This document shows positions 18,981-27,063 of a stretch of DNA of 64,000 nt, piece by piece. Every line of letters begins with the position of its first letter. The stretch's first letter is position 1. The notes under the pieces are model-generated. The model saw only the letters and a program-made list of their open reading frames with translations, had not been told where the DNA came from and did not search any database. Both the position numbers and the translations under genes were made by a program. The DNA is from Bradyrhizobium ottawaense. Lineage in GTDB: Bacteria; Pseudomonadota; Alphaproteobacteria; Rhizobiales; Xanthobacteraceae. The stretch lies in the NCBI RefSeq assembly GCF_900099825.1, contig NZ_LT629693.1:496001-560000 (forward strand), written 5' to 3'.

Positions 18981-18993
18981 GGCGGACCCAAAG

Positions 18994-19007
18994 TTGATGC
19001 CCGTCAA
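18994..19007. promoter_or_regulatory. Crp/Fnr-type palindrome (site 7)
   Basis: TTGATGCCCGTCAA lies 58 bp upstream of the hydroxyacid dehydrogenase at 19065, in the short gap after the aldehyde dehydrogenase. Confidence 0.55.
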
Positions 19008-19064
19008 CGCGACGATTGACCGCGGCGCGATAGTGATGGCCAACCGCGCTGAAAGGATAATGCG

Positions 19065-19940
19065 ATGGACGTCGGTTTCATCGGGCTCGGCCACATGGGT
19101 GCGCCAATGGCGCGGAACCTGCTAAAGGCTGGCCATCATCTCACCGTCTACAATCGCACGCGCAGCAAGGCTGAAACCCTGGCGCGCGAGGGCGTGCAAG
19201 TCGCCGACCGCGTTGCCGATGCCTGCCAGGGCGAAATTCTCATCACGATGCTCGCCGACGACCCGGCGGTTGAGGGCGTCGTGTTCGGAGACTGCGGCGC
19301 GCTTTCCGCGCTTCGCAGCGATGCCATCCACATTTCCATGAGCACGATCAGCGTGGCGCTGTCCGATCACCTGACTGAGGCGCATGGCAAAGCCGGCCAG
19401 GGTTACATCGCCGCGCCTGTGTTCGGGCGGCCGGAGGCTGCGGCGGCAGCCAAGCTTTTCATCATCGCGGCCGGTGCTGACGCGATGCTCAAGCGTTGCC
19501 ATCCACTGTTTGATGCGATGGGTCAGGAGACTTTTGTCATCAGCATTAGACCCTCCGAGGCCAATCTGGTAAAACTCTCCGGCAATTTCCTGATTGCGTC
19601 GGTGCTGGAGTCGCTGGGAGAGGCATTCGCGCTGGTGCGGAAATCCGGTATCGACCCGCACCGTTATCTCAACATTCTGACTAGCACGCTGTTTTCAGCG
19701 CCGGTCTATCGGACCTACGGACCGATCATCGCCGACGAGAAGAAACCCGCTGATGGCTTCAAGATGTCGCTCGGGTTGAAGGACATACGGCTGGCGCTCG
19801 CCGCAGCCGACGCGCTGGCGGTGCCGATGCCGGTCGCGAGCCTGGTGCGGGATCATTTCATCGAGGGCGTCGCGCAAGGCGAGAGTGACGCCGACTGGTC
19901 CGGCCTGGCGCGGCTCGCCGCGCGAAGGGCGGGGCTGTAA
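19065..19940 (+). CDS. Beta-hydroxyacid dehydrogenase (3-hydroxyisobutyrate/4-hydroxybutyrate type)
   Basis: The 291-aa protein has an N-terminal Rossmann motif GFIGLGHMGAPMARNL (residues 4-19), the substrate loop (HISMSTIS, about 95), and the catalytic Lys in SEANLVKLSGNF (about 170). It would interconvert a small hydroxyacid and its semialdehyde or keto form with NAD(P). Its place beside a semialdehyde dehydrogenase favours 4-hydroxybutyrate or glyoxylate/succinate-semialdehyde reduction, but the substrate cannot be read from sequence. It has its own upstream palindrome. Confidence 0.88.
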   Translation: MDVGFIGLGHMGAPMARNLLKAGHHLTVYNRTRSKAETLAREGVQVADRVADACQGEILITMLADDPAVEGVVFGDCGALSALRSDAIHISMSTISVALSDHLTEAHGKAGQGYIAAPVFGRPEAAAAAKLFIIAAGADAMLKRCHPLFDAMGQETFVISIRPSEANLVKLSGNFLIASVLESLGEAFALVRKSGIDPHRYLNILTSTLFSAPVYRTYGPIIADEKKPADGFKMSLGLKDIRLALAAADALAVPMPVASLVRDHFIEGVAQGESDADWSGLARLAARRAGL

Positions 19941-20577
19941 CGCCTGATGACATCGACCGTGGAAGGCGAAGCTTCGAAGGTACGCGCAGAGACGTTTACT
20001 CAGTCGGCTGTTCGCGCCGTCTGGGTGCAATCGCTTCAAGATGAAACGCCTGAGTCAGTCGAGATGCTCGCAGAGGTCAATCGACTACATCCAGAGTCGT
20101 TCGCTAGGCGCTCCGGCTGGCGGTTCTCTCGCCTGACCTTACGCGAGCGATTTTTGAAAGGGCCGCAGGCCTTGAGGCCGATCAACTTATTGGCCGCTCG
20201 GGCGGCTATCGCCGCTATTCACATTCTCGGGAACCAAACTAGCCATCGCCGTTACCGTGGGTACTGCTCTGCACAAAAACGCTTCCGTTTCCCGCGTCGC
20301 CTCCCCGCCCCGCGAGCCGTGGCGTTTTGCCCACTCGGTTCGTGGCATCTTGTATTGTCCGTGTTGGATCGCACTTGTCTTGATTCTCCGGATATCTGGA
20401 TTCGATCTCGAGAGCCTTTGCAGATGCCCCCAGGCATTGGAGCATGCAAAGCGGATCGCTCGCGAACTGGTCCGGGCGGCGAACCGGCGAATGCCGCGTT
20501 CCGCTGTCGGAACAGATCAACTGAGACGGTCCGCTGGCCGCCTGGCATCTGTCCGCCGCCGCGGACCCCGCGCCTGC
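19941..20577. other. Stretch without a supported gene
   Basis: Long overlapping frames exist on both strands because of high GC content, but none shows a family motif, ribosome site or consistent coding bias that I can recognise. I see no repeat or RNA gene here. Confidence 0.5.
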
Positions 20578-20871
20578 TCAGTAGCAATCCTCGACTCGGC
20601 GAATGTGCCAACCCCATCCATCCCAGAAGCGTTCGCGCCGGATGTAACATCGCGGCGGCCCGAAATAGATAGGGTCGTAAGCGTAGCTGTAATAGGGCCT
20701 TGGGGCTGCGAGCGCGGCGCCAAGGATGGCCCCTGCCGCCAAGCCGCCGATAATGGGAGCGACGGGAAAGCCGTGATGATGCCATCGGGCGTCCGCCGTC
20801 GTGGGGGTGGCAACCACGCCGATTGCGACTGTTGCGCCGAGCGCGAGCGTGACCATGACTTTTTTCATCAT
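20578..20871 (-). CDS. Small exported protein with glycine-rich segment
   Basis: This 97-aa protein has a signal peptide (KKVMVTLALGATVAIGVVAT, cleavage near ADA-RW). It also has a Gly/Ala segment (APIIGGLAAGAILGAALAAP) of glycine-zipper type and a Tyr/Trp-rich tail (YYSYAYDPIYFGP, RRERFWDGWGWHIRRVED). Similar small envelope proteins are common in Bradyrhizobium. A strong GGAGG site precedes the ATG, which overlaps the stop of the thioredoxin remnant upstream, indicating coupling. Function unknown. Confidence 0.75.
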   Translation of the reverse strand: MMKKVMVTLALGATVAIGVVATPTTADARWHHHGFPVAPIIGGLAAGAILGAALAAPRPYYSYAYDPIYFGPPRCYIRRERFWDGWGWHIRRVEDCY

Positions 20872-21179
20872 AGGACCTCCATTTCTTTGTTTCGGAGAAC
20901 ATCGAACGTCCACGCCAGCAACTGCGGCAGGGACATGACGCCCGACTTGCGTGCGATCTCCCGGCCGTGGTGCACCAGCATCAGCGTCGGTATGCTTTGG
21001 ATGCCGAAGCGCTGCAACAGTTCCGGCACCGCATCGCTGTCCACCTTGACCAGCCGCACGTCCGGCTCGAGCTCTTTTGCCGCCTGTTCGAAGATCGGCG
21101 CCATGGCCCGGCAGGGACCGCGCGGCACCCGATTGATCGAGTCGCAATGCGGGAAGACGATATGCAGCGCGCTGGTCAT
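20868..21179 (-). CDS. Thioredoxin-like protein with internal deletion that removes the active-site WC
   Basis: This 103-aa protein aligns along its whole length with the intact TrxC at 25373-25825 except for one in-frame gap. INRVPR joins directly to GPCRAMAPIFEQ, so about 45 residues are lost, including the second zinc CxxC and the Trp-Cys of WCGPC. Only one active-site cysteine remains. The rest of the fold (VKVDSDAVPELLQRFGIQ, the cis-Pro in SIPTLMLVHHG) is kept. It cannot act as a normal dithiol thioredoxin. It lies 7 bp after the UBP zinc-finger gene and overlaps the next start, so it may still be translated. Confidence 0.75.
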   Translation of the reverse strand: MTSALHIVFPHCDSINRVPRGPCRAMAPIFEQAAKELEPDVRLVKVDSDAVPELLQRFGIQSIPTLMLVHHGREIARKSGVMSLPQLLAWTFDVLRNKEMEVL

Positions 21180-21185
21180 GGAGCC

Positions 21186-21494
21186 TCAATAATATCGGGG
21201 AATGGGACCCAGATGCGGTGTCGGCCGCTCCGAAAGATCGAACAACACTTCGTCGACGTAACACCAGCCCCACCCTTCCGGGGGATCATAGGCCTCGATG
21301 ATCGGGTGCTTGGTGGCGCGAAAATGTTTTGTGGCATGTCGGTTGGGCGACTGATCGCAGCAACCGACATGACCGCAACTGCGGCAGACACGCAGATGCA
21401 GCCAGGGGTCGCCCAATTTCAGGCATTCTTCACACCCCAGAGCGCTTGGAAGAACGTCGCGGATTTGCGCGAGATGTTTACAGAATATTGCCAT
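21186..21494 (-). CDS. UBP-type zinc-finger protein
   Basis: The 102-aa protein is essentially a single ZnF-UBP domain: CKHL near the N-terminus, CEEC, a WLHLRVCRSCGHVGCCD segment and HATKHF-x-x-TKHPII. In eukaryotes this fold binds the ubiquitin C-terminus; bacterial stand-alone versions have unknown targets. Putative zinc ligands are the Cys and His in these motifs. It heads a likely operon with the thioredoxin relic and the small exported protein. Confidence 0.85.
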   Translation of the reverse strand: MAIFCKHLAQIRDVLPSALGCEECLKLGDPWLHLRVCRSCGHVGCCDQSPNRHATKHFRATKHPIIEAYDPPEGWGWCYVDEVLFDLSERPTPHLGPIPRYY

Positions 21495-21558
21495 GCCGTT
21501 CGTCCGCGCTGCCTTTCGCCGAGGCCAGGCACATCTCGTGGCGAGGTGCTGAGGTGGC

Positions 21559-21981
21559 TTAGACCGTCAAAGCTAGATCGGCCGCAGGCGTCGAAGCTTT
21601 CTCGGCACTGGCGCGATGTTCACGCGGGATGACAGGCAGCTGCAGTACGCGTGCTTGCTGCCCCTCCGGCAATAGATTCACGAGAACGATGTGTCCGTGC
21701 GGAAACGCCAGGGCGTCACGATGCTGTTCCGGTGCGCGGGGTTGGATCGTGCAAAACCGGGCAACGCGAAAGCCCGCGTTCTTGGTTGACAGCCACAAGC
21801 GATTGTACCGGACGTCTTGTTCGAATGCGAGCTCGGTCCCTGGCAAGAGACATACCGCAACACGCGGCTCTTCTTTTGCAGCAAAGCCGCACGTCGATGT
21901 GCCGTAGAAACTAGTCGTGACAAGCGTCTCTCCAACCTTGGCTGGACGAGATGCAACAGCATGCAGGCTGTAATCGCACAT
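21559..21981 (-). CDS. Conserved Rhizobiales protein of unknown function
   Basis: This 140-aa protein starts MCDYSLHAVASRPAKVGETL, a sequence I recognise as a recurring uncharacterised family in Bradyrhizobium. It contains AVCLLPGTELAFEQDVRYN and a mid-region FPHGHIVLVNLLPEGQQARV, and is predicted soluble with no signal peptide. A Cys at position 2 could be exposed after Met removal. A perfect TTGAC-N4-GTCAA site lies 63 bp upstream, making it a likely member of the stress regulon. Confidence 0.75.
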   Translation of the reverse strand: MCDYSLHAVASRPAKVGETLVTTSFYGTSTCGFAAKEEPRVAVCLLPGTELAFEQDVRYNRLWLSTKNAGFRVARFCTIQPRAPEQHRDALAFPHGHIVLVNLLPEGQQARVLQLPVIPREHRASAEKASTPAADLALTV

Positions 21982-22043
21982 GGACTTTCTCCACTGATCT
22001 CCATACCCGAGAGCGACTGTACGACGCTATGCCGTGCGATACC

Positions 22044-22057
22044 TTGACCGACGTCAA
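22044..22057. promoter_or_regulatory. Crp/Fnr-type palindrome (site 8)
   Basis: TTGACCGACGTCAA is 63 bp upstream of the unknown-function gene at 21981 (minus). Confidence 0.6.
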
Positions 22058-22115
22058 CAATAATCGATGCGCTTTGGGTGGCTATGCAGCGCTTGCTGCG
22101 CAGCCTACGACCAAC

Positions 22116-22550
22116 TCAAATATCAATGAGCGCGATCCCTAAATCGGCTCGCTTCCTGCGACGAAGATTTGACGGCGTCTCGATGATCGTGACTTCGAGC
22201 GTGGGTCGCACCTTACCGCCTAGAAAATGACCTCCCCGCACGGTGCCGTCTCGAAGCCCGAGTACGGCGTGGAGATGCAGGCTGGCCTTGCCGTCGTCGC
22301 CCTGCGCAATGTCGCCGATCAAGCTCAATACTTCGCATTGCTCATCGACGGAAATCGGATTGTACCGCCTGGCAGCGAGATCGAACCAACCGACCTTGGC
22401 GCTCTCGAACGCTCCGATCGCCGCGACCGATGCCGCGCTGATGGCCTGCTCGTTGGCAAAGGAGCTGATAGCCGCAAAAGCCTCTTCGTCCTGATCCAGA
22501 ATCAAAACGAAAATCCGTCCGTCGTGTTCGGAAGCCAGTTTGGATTTCAT
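22116..22550 (-). CDS. PPC-domain (DUF296) DNA-binding-type protein
   Basis: The 144-aa protein is a single PPC domain, found in plant AT-hook proteins and as a stand-alone bacterial protein. Motifs seen are AISAASVAAIGAFESAKVGW, the metal-associated SLHLHAVLGLRDG, and GGHFLGGKVRPTLEVTIIE. The His residues in LHLHAV and GGH are the conserved ones. Bacterial members form trimers of uncertain function. It lies 68 bp downstream of the transporter fragment on the same strand. Confidence 0.85.
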   Translation of the reverse strand: MKSKLASEHDGRIFVLILDQDEEAFAAISSFANEQAISAASVAAIGAFESAKVGWFDLAARRYNPISVDEQCEVLSLIGDIAQGDDGKASLHLHAVLGLRDGTVRGGHFLGGKVRPTLEVTIIETPSNLRRRKRADLGIALIDI

Positions 22551-22618
22551 GAGCCGCCTCGCGGGAAAGATGATAGGGTCTCTTGCGACTGGAATAATCC
22601 AGCCCGATCAACGCTCGG

Positions 22619-23608
22619 CTACTCCCCCGGTTCCAGCTGGTGCAACCATCTGCTGCCAAGCTGGCGTGCGAGCCTGCTCAAGACGGTAACCGTCGGCCGC
22701 AGGATCAAGAGGTCCGCAGCCAATGCCGCAAGCATGGCGAACGCGCTCAACCAACCGAACAGGCGCAGCGACGGCAGATCGGAGAACACCGTTACCACCA
22801 GACCGCAAGCGAGCACGACCGAGGTCAGAATCAAAGGCGGGCCAACAAGCACGGTTGCCCGTTCGACGGCGATGGCTGGGTCCTCGTCCGGTCGCTCCTC
22901 GTGCCGCAACCGGTTAAAGAAATGTATGGTGGCGCTGAGACCCAATCCGAAGGAGACCGTCAGCGCCACGACGCTTGCGAACTGCAGGCCCTCCCCGATC
23001 AGCCACAACAGCGTTCCCGAGAGTACGACCGGAAATATTCCCGGCATGATGCAGGCCAGCATCACAACCAACGAGCGGAAGGCGAGACCAATGAACGCCG
23101 CGACAAACAGGAATTCCAGCGTCAGGCCGCGGTTCAATTTCTCGATCATGAGCGCGCTGTTGCGGGCGGCGATCGCCGACAGGCCGGTCACGGCGATCTT
23201 GTAACCCGGGTGCTGCGCACGAACTTGATCCAGCGCTTTGTCGAGGCTTTGAATGATCGGCAGAAGCCGGCTGGCGTCGACGTCGGGGACGCGGCCTGAA
23301 ACCAGCACGGCGTCCTGTCCCGCGGCAATGAAGCAGCGCGTCAGGTATTGCAGAAGTATGTCGACATATTGCTTCAACGTCGCCACATCCGACTTGCCCA
23401 TCCTCTCCGCGAGCCAGCGCTGCAACGTCTCAAGCGACCACACATTGGCGATGCCCGGCTGCTTCTCGACGATGGCGTGCACTGCTGCGATCGTGGCAAG
23501 TGATTCCGGGTCGTAGTGCCTGATTTCACCAAAACGTCGAAGCCGATCGATTTCCCGCGGCGTGAGCTTTGGAAACATCTGCTCGTGGCGAGTATCGATC
23601 GTCGACAT
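22619..23608 (-). CDS. Chimeric gene: thioredoxin-reductase N-terminus joined to MMPL transporter C-terminal half
   Basis: The first 30 or so residues (MSTIDTRHEQMFPKLTPREI, then DRLRRFGEIR) are the start of the cyclic-nucleotide-domain/thioredoxin-reductase fusion family. From about residue 35 (near 23505) the sequence is the C-terminal half of an RND/MMPL exporter. That half has a periplasmic loop and then membrane segments from EFLFVAAFIGLAFRSLVVM to AMLAALAADLLILRPTVTVL. It lacks the N-terminal half of a transporter, so function is doubtful. The ATG at 23608 has an AAGG site. The gene starts just after uspA and is probably cotranscribed with it. A second copy of its 3' end is at 16242. 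Confidence 0.7.
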   Translation of the reverse strand: MSTIDTRHEQMFPKLTPREIDRLRRFGEIRHYDPESLATIAAVHAIVEKQPGIANVWSLETLQRWLAERMGKSDVATLKQYVDILLQYLTRCFIAAGQDAVLVSGRVPDVDASRLLPIIQSLDKALDQVRAQHPGYKIAVTGLSAIAARNSALMIEKLNRGLTLEFLFVAAFIGLAFRSLVVMLACIMPGIFPVVLSGTLLWLIGEGLQFASVVALTVSFGLGLSATIHFFNRLRHEERPDEDPAIAVERATVLVGPPLILTSVVLACGLVVTVFSDLPSLRLFGWLSAFAMLAALAADLLILRPTVTVLSRLARQLGSRWLHQLEPGE

Positions 23609-23640
23609 GTCGGGCCTTGCTGTCAGGCAATGTGAGTCCA

Positions 23641-24456
23641 TCAATGAGCCATCAGAAGCGGAACTGGTGAGTCGTGCATCAGCTCGTAGGTCACACCACC
23701 AAGCAACCGCTCGCGCAGGGGCAAATGACCATATCCGCCCATGACGATGAGGTTGGCCTTGCGCCGTTCCGCTTCTTCCATCAGCTGGGTCGCGACTTCG
23801 TTGTGGCTGCTCTTGATGCGATGCAGCGCGGCGTGGATTTCGTGGTGCCTGAGATGATTGACGGCGTCGACACCGAGGACGGCCTCTTCTTCAGTTGGGT
23901 GCTCGCTGGTCACGACCACGACCGTCACCTCTTCCGCCAGGCATAAAAATGGGATGCTTTCGCTCAAGGCCCGGGCCGATTCCCGGCTGCCGTTCCAGGC
24001 TATCAGGATATGACCGAAGTCAATGTTTGGCCGCTCGGTCTCGGGGACCAAGAACAGGTGCCGGCCCGATCCGAACAAAACCCCTTCGACCAGCTGATCG
24101 GGATCCATCGCACCATTGGGACGCAGCGTCACAAAGGTGTCGGCGGAGCGGGCCTCGCGCGCCGCGATCTTGGCGATGTCGTCCTCCAGCACATCGAACC
24201 GCCTGATCTCGACCGGCCGCTCCAGCATCTGAAGGCGCCTCGTCAGCACCTTCTCGATTTCATCACCGGCCTCGCGTGCATGCTCGATCAACTCGGTCGT
24301 CGCATCCCCTTCGACCGGACCGGGCAAGGGCAAGGGATTGAGAAACAGGCCGATGATCACTTTTGGTTGGAGCCGTCGGGCAATATCGGCGACCGCCGCA
24401 AGGCGGACTTCGTCAGAGACGCCTCCATCCAGCCACACCATCACATCCTTGATCAT
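23641..24456 (-). CDS. Universal stress protein, tandem UspA domains
   Basis: This 271-aa cytoplasmic protein has two UspA folds. The second ends with [19 protein letters not shown], which fits the ATP-binding pattern G-x2-G-x9-G, followed by SPVPLLMAH. The first domain starts [15 protein letters not shown] at 24456 is chosen because AGGAGG lies just upstream; the frame extends further without support. UspA proteins of this type are typical of oxygen-limitation regulons. It precedes the chimeric transporter gene. Confidence 0.88.
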   Translation of the reverse strand: MIKDVMVWLDGGVSDEVRLAAVADIARRLQPKVIIGLFLNPLPLPGPVEGDATTELIEHAREAGDEIEKVLTRRLQMLERPVEIRRFDVLEDDIAKIAAREARSADTFVTLRPNGAMDPDQLVEGVLFGSGRHLFLVPETERPNIDFGHILIAWNGSRESARALSESIPFLCLAEEVTVVVVTSEHPTEEEAVLGVDAVNHLRHHEIHAALHRIKSSHNEVATQLMEEAERRKANLIVMGGYGHLPLRERLLGGVTYELMHDSPVPLLMAH

Positions 24457-24509
24457 CGCACCCTCCTGGCTCGACGAGACCCGACAAACCAATTGACTGC
24501 CGAGCCGCC

Positions 24510-24952
24510 CTACATCAACAGATCGAAAATGCGGAAACACTGCTGCCAATGCCTGGTCGCCGGATTCTTCAGGTCGCCATCGATGATCTTGAAGGCGCGC
24601 GCGAGCGCCACGCTGAGCCCGCCCACGACCACGGGCAGTTGATCCTCGGTACCTTCGCCATATGCGAGCTCAAGCGGCGGCTGTATGGCAAGATGCTCGA
24701 GGATCGGCCGTAGCTCGATCTCTTCGTCGATCTTCTCGAATTCGTGGACGCTTTGCTGCAGACCCTTGATGATGGGCAGGTCGAACGGCTGGATCACAGC
24801 CCGGCCATTGGCCTTCGTGACGGCTTTAGCCCGAACCAGCAGGTCGTCACTTTTTCCGATTGATAAAGTCGCTGTAGCGCTTGAGATCTTGCTTGTCGAC
24901 ATCGAGCGCGGCCGCAGTCCGGAAGAAGCCGCTCGAATTTGGCCACGCTCAT
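24510..24952 (-). pseudogene. DUF1931 (histone-fold) family protein, frameshifted
   Basis: The minus strand encodes a complete DUF1931 protein of about 147 aa if two one-base insertions are corrected. The parts are MSVAKFERL, ALDVDKQDLKRYSDFINRK, SDDLLVRAKAVTKANGRAV with IQPFDLPI, and HEFEKIDEEIELRPILEHLA through [16 protein letters not shown] to FRIFDLLM. The shifts are near 24935 (CTTCTTCC) and in the A-run near 24857. The family adopts a histone fold in known archaeal/bacterial structures and may bind DNA. Homopolymer position makes sequencing error possible for the second shift. It is divergent from the DUF2188 gene, with one palindrome between them. Confidence 0.75.
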
Positions 24953-25031
24953 AACCTGGTTGGTCGGCCCCTTGTTCGGTTGCACCGCGGCGATCATGGC
25001 GCGATGTTGCCACGCGTTGGCTTGAGCCCAA

Positions 25032-25045
25032 TTGACGCCCGTCAG
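25032..25045. promoter_or_regulatory. Crp/Fnr-type palindrome (site 9), divergent
   Basis: TTGACGCCCGTCAG lies 73 bp upstream of the DUF2188 gene (plus) and 80 bp upstream of the DUF1931 gene (minus), so it could serve both. Confidence 0.55.
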
Positions 25046-25117
25046 GTTCTTTCGATTTTCTTCTCCCGATTTTTCCTATCCCCTGACAATTATCGCTGAT
25101 CGCATGGAGCTCAAGCG

Positions 25118-25348
25118 ATGGCACCCGCCGCCATTCACATTGTTCCGGACGACAACTTCGACGACTGGATCGTGCGCGGCGACATTGGGCAGGAGTTTGG
25201 GCACTTCCCCACCCGGGAGGAAGCTGAGCTCGCCGCCGAGCCGCTCGCGCGGAAACGCGAGGCGGAATTGATCGTTCTCCTTCCCGACGGAAGAATGAGC
25301 CGCAAGAGTTTTAAAAAGGGAGATGGGCCGCCAGATTGCTCGAGATGA
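25118..25348 (+). CDS. DUF2188-like small protein
   Basis: This 76-aa protein has the pattern AAIHIVPDDNFDDWIVRGD...FGHFPTREEAELAAEPLA, resembling DUF2188 domains (short beta-strand/helix proteins with W-x-V...F-x-T-x-x-EA). The C-terminal ELIVLLPDGRMSRKSF is typical of the group. No signal or membrane segment. A truncated copy with the same upstream palindrome lies at 8716. Function unknown. Confidence 0.75.
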   Translation: MAPAAIHIVPDDNFDDWIVRGDIGQEFGHFPTREEAELAAEPLARKREAELIVLLPDGRMSRKSFKKGDGPPDCSR

Positions 25349-25372
25349 TCGGCCGGAATTGACCGACGCCCG

Positions 25373-25825
25373 TCACGCTCTAACGCCGTCGACGTGTTCG
25401 CGGGTCCATGCCAGAAGCTGGGCCAAGGGCATAACTCCTGACTGGCGTGCAATCTCCCGGCCGTGGTGCACGAGCATCAACGTCGGTATGCTCTGGATCG
25501 AATGACGCTGTAGCAGTTCCGGCACTGCGTCGCTGTCCACCTTAATCAGCCGCACGTCAGGCTCGAGCTGGGTTGCCGCCTGTTCGAAGATCGGCGTCAT
25601 CGTCCTGCACGGACCGCACCAGCTTGCCCAAAAATCAACCAGCAGCGGAATATCACTGCGCTGTGCGTGCTTGTCGAAGCGAGCGGCACTATTCAGGGCA
25701 GCTGGGTGTCTTTCGAACAGCGGCCGATGGCAGGAGCCGCATTTGCCGCCTTCGCGCAGCCGTTCGCGAGGCACGCGGTTGATCGCGTCGCAATGCGGGC
25801 AAACGATGTGAAGCGCGTCGGCCAT
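25373..25825 (-). CDS. trxC: Thioredoxin 2 (zinc-binding)
   Basis: This 150-aa cytoplasmic disulfide reductase has the N-terminal zinc site typical of TrxC (CPHC near residue 9, CGSC near 29). The active site WASWCGPCRTM follows at about 69-79, then the cis-proline in SIPTLML. It would reduce protein disulfides under oxidative stress. A classical FNR/FixK-like box (25883-25896) is 58 bp upstream. A damaged paralog lies at 20868. Confidence 0.92.
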   Translation of the reverse strand: MADALHIVCPHCDAINRVPRERLREGGKCGSCHRPLFERHPAALNSAARFDKHAQRSDIPLLVDFWASWCGPCRTMTPIFEQAATQLEPDVRLIKVDSDAVPELLQRHSIQSIPTLMLVHHGREIARQSGVMPLAQLLAWTREHVDGVRA

Positions 25826-25882
25826 CGGCTACTCCAGAATACACATCACGTGGAAGCGTGATGCGTCGCCCCAGAAATCGCC

Positions 25883-25896
25883 TTGATCGAGATCAT
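25883..25896. promoter_or_regulatory. FNR/FixK-like box upstream of trxC
   Basis: TTGATCGAGATCAT matches TTGAT-N4-ATCAA with one mismatch. It differs from the TTGAC-type sites elsewhere and sits between trxC (minus) and the exported protein at 26029 (plus). Confidence 0.45.
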
Positions 25897-26028
25897 TTTT
25901 TTCGAAACCCCGGCGTGACGATCAGCCATCACCGCGCTTTGCGCCGCAAAATATTGACGACGGTCATGGGCGCGCCCCATGGCGACGTACAAATATTGCC
26001 GGAGCGAAATTCCGACAGGGGCGATATC

Positions 26029-26463
26029 ATGCCCGCGAATATCTCAACGCGGCTCGGAGGGAGCATTCTTATTCTTGTCCTCGCCTTCCTGCTGCTCGCG
26101 GAATCACCGGCCTTTGCCCAAACGGTCCGGTATGAATTGTTTCCCGAGCCGGATGTGCGGCAGGCCGCAACCAACCGCACAGCGTCAGCCTACGTCGTCG
26201 ACAAGAAGGTCAACCAATTCTGGATCTGCACGGCGCGATACGATTTTTCGCGACCGGACGGCTAATAAAGGGGATCGCGTCAAGCTTCCACTCGACATCG
26301 GAAGACCTTCGCTGACCGAAAACTACCACGCCCAAGCGGTGACCGGGTCCACCCAAGTCAACGCATACCTTCCCGTGATCTGGTTTTTCGAACCGGCCAT
26401 CGGCGCGGTTCAGTTCTGCGCCGTACCCACGCAGGGGCGTACGTCGGGCTTACGTTGCCCTGA
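26029..26463 (+). pseudogene. Exported protein of unknown function, frameshifted
   Basis: The first 79 codons give a signal peptide (GGSILILVLAFLLLAESPAF, cleavage after AQ) and a beta-rich domain (ASAYVVDKKVNQFWICTARYDF). The frame is then lost near 26262, and the continuation ANKGDRVKLPLDIGRPSLTE through TQVNAYLPVIWFFEPA to QFCAV is in another frame. A second shift near 26425 leads to HAGAYVGLTLP and a stop. Corrected length is about 145 aa. I recognise it only as a conserved hypothetical of Bradyrhizobium. Confidence 0.6.
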
Positions 26464-26581
26464 TCGCACCCACCGGAAAGGTAGGCCTTGCCGTCGCTGC
26501 TGCTGAGCGCCTTCTCCTGCATGGTAAGACTGCGCGGCGTGTGGCAGGCGCCGCCGCAAAGGCGCTGTTCAACGGTGATGC

Positions 26582-26899
26582 ATCGAGATCTATGTCGATC
26601 GCTGCACCGGCTGCCATCGCACCGACGGCAGGGGCTATGGGCGGGTGTTCCCGCCGCTCGCCGGCAATCCCCTGCTGCACACGCCAGATCCGAAATCCGC
26701 CATCAACATCGTCCTGTCCGGGAGTACGCTGCCGGCAACAAAGACTGCGCCTTCCGCCTTCACCATGGCGCCCTATGACTGGCTCGTCAGCGATCAGGAC
26801 GTCGCCGATGTCGTAAGCTTCATTCAGACCAGTTGGGGCAATGTAGGTGCGGTAGCAGCCAGCAGCAAAGTCACTGCGCTGCGCAAGGCGGCGAAATAA
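26582..26899 (+). pseudogene. Cytochrome c domain fragment
   Basis: The frame reads IEIYVDRCTGCHRTDGRGYG then VFPPLAGNPLL, with a CxxCH heme motif. It continues to a C-terminal helix DVADVVSFIQTSWGN. This matches the last heme domain of membrane-bound dehydrogenase cytochrome subunits. The sequence before it (ALFNGDA, about 26560-26580) appears to be the preceding linker in another frame, and earlier heme domains are absent. No start codon or signal peptide is present in frame, so it is a fragment. Confidence 0.65.
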
Positions 26900-26957
26900 T
26901 CATCCATGTCTGCCGGGCCGCGAATCTGACCTCATCGTCCGTTCTCGTCGCCCTGAC

Positions 26958-26971
26958 TTGACGACCGTCAA
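26958..26971. promoter_or_regulatory. Crp/Fnr-type palindrome (site 10)
   Basis: TTGACGACCGTCAA lies 92 bp upstream of the aldo/keto reductase gene at 27064. Confidence 0.6.
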
Positions 26972-27063
26972 GGCGATTATGCTGCATTGATATATCGGGG
27001 CGGTTCACCCCCGATGAGCGGGTAGCCACTATCGCGGGTGCTATTCAACCAAAGGATCGAGTC

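Noticed and set aside
19947..20672. A 241-codon open frame after the hydroxyacid dehydrogenase.
   Set aside because: Composition is arginine/proline-rich without motifs, it overlaps the well-supported exported protein on the other strand, and no ribosome site was seen.
25358..25376. TTGACCGACGCCCGTCAC downstream of the DUF2188 gene.
   Set aside because: The half-sites are 8 bases apart instead of 4, so it does not form the palindrome.
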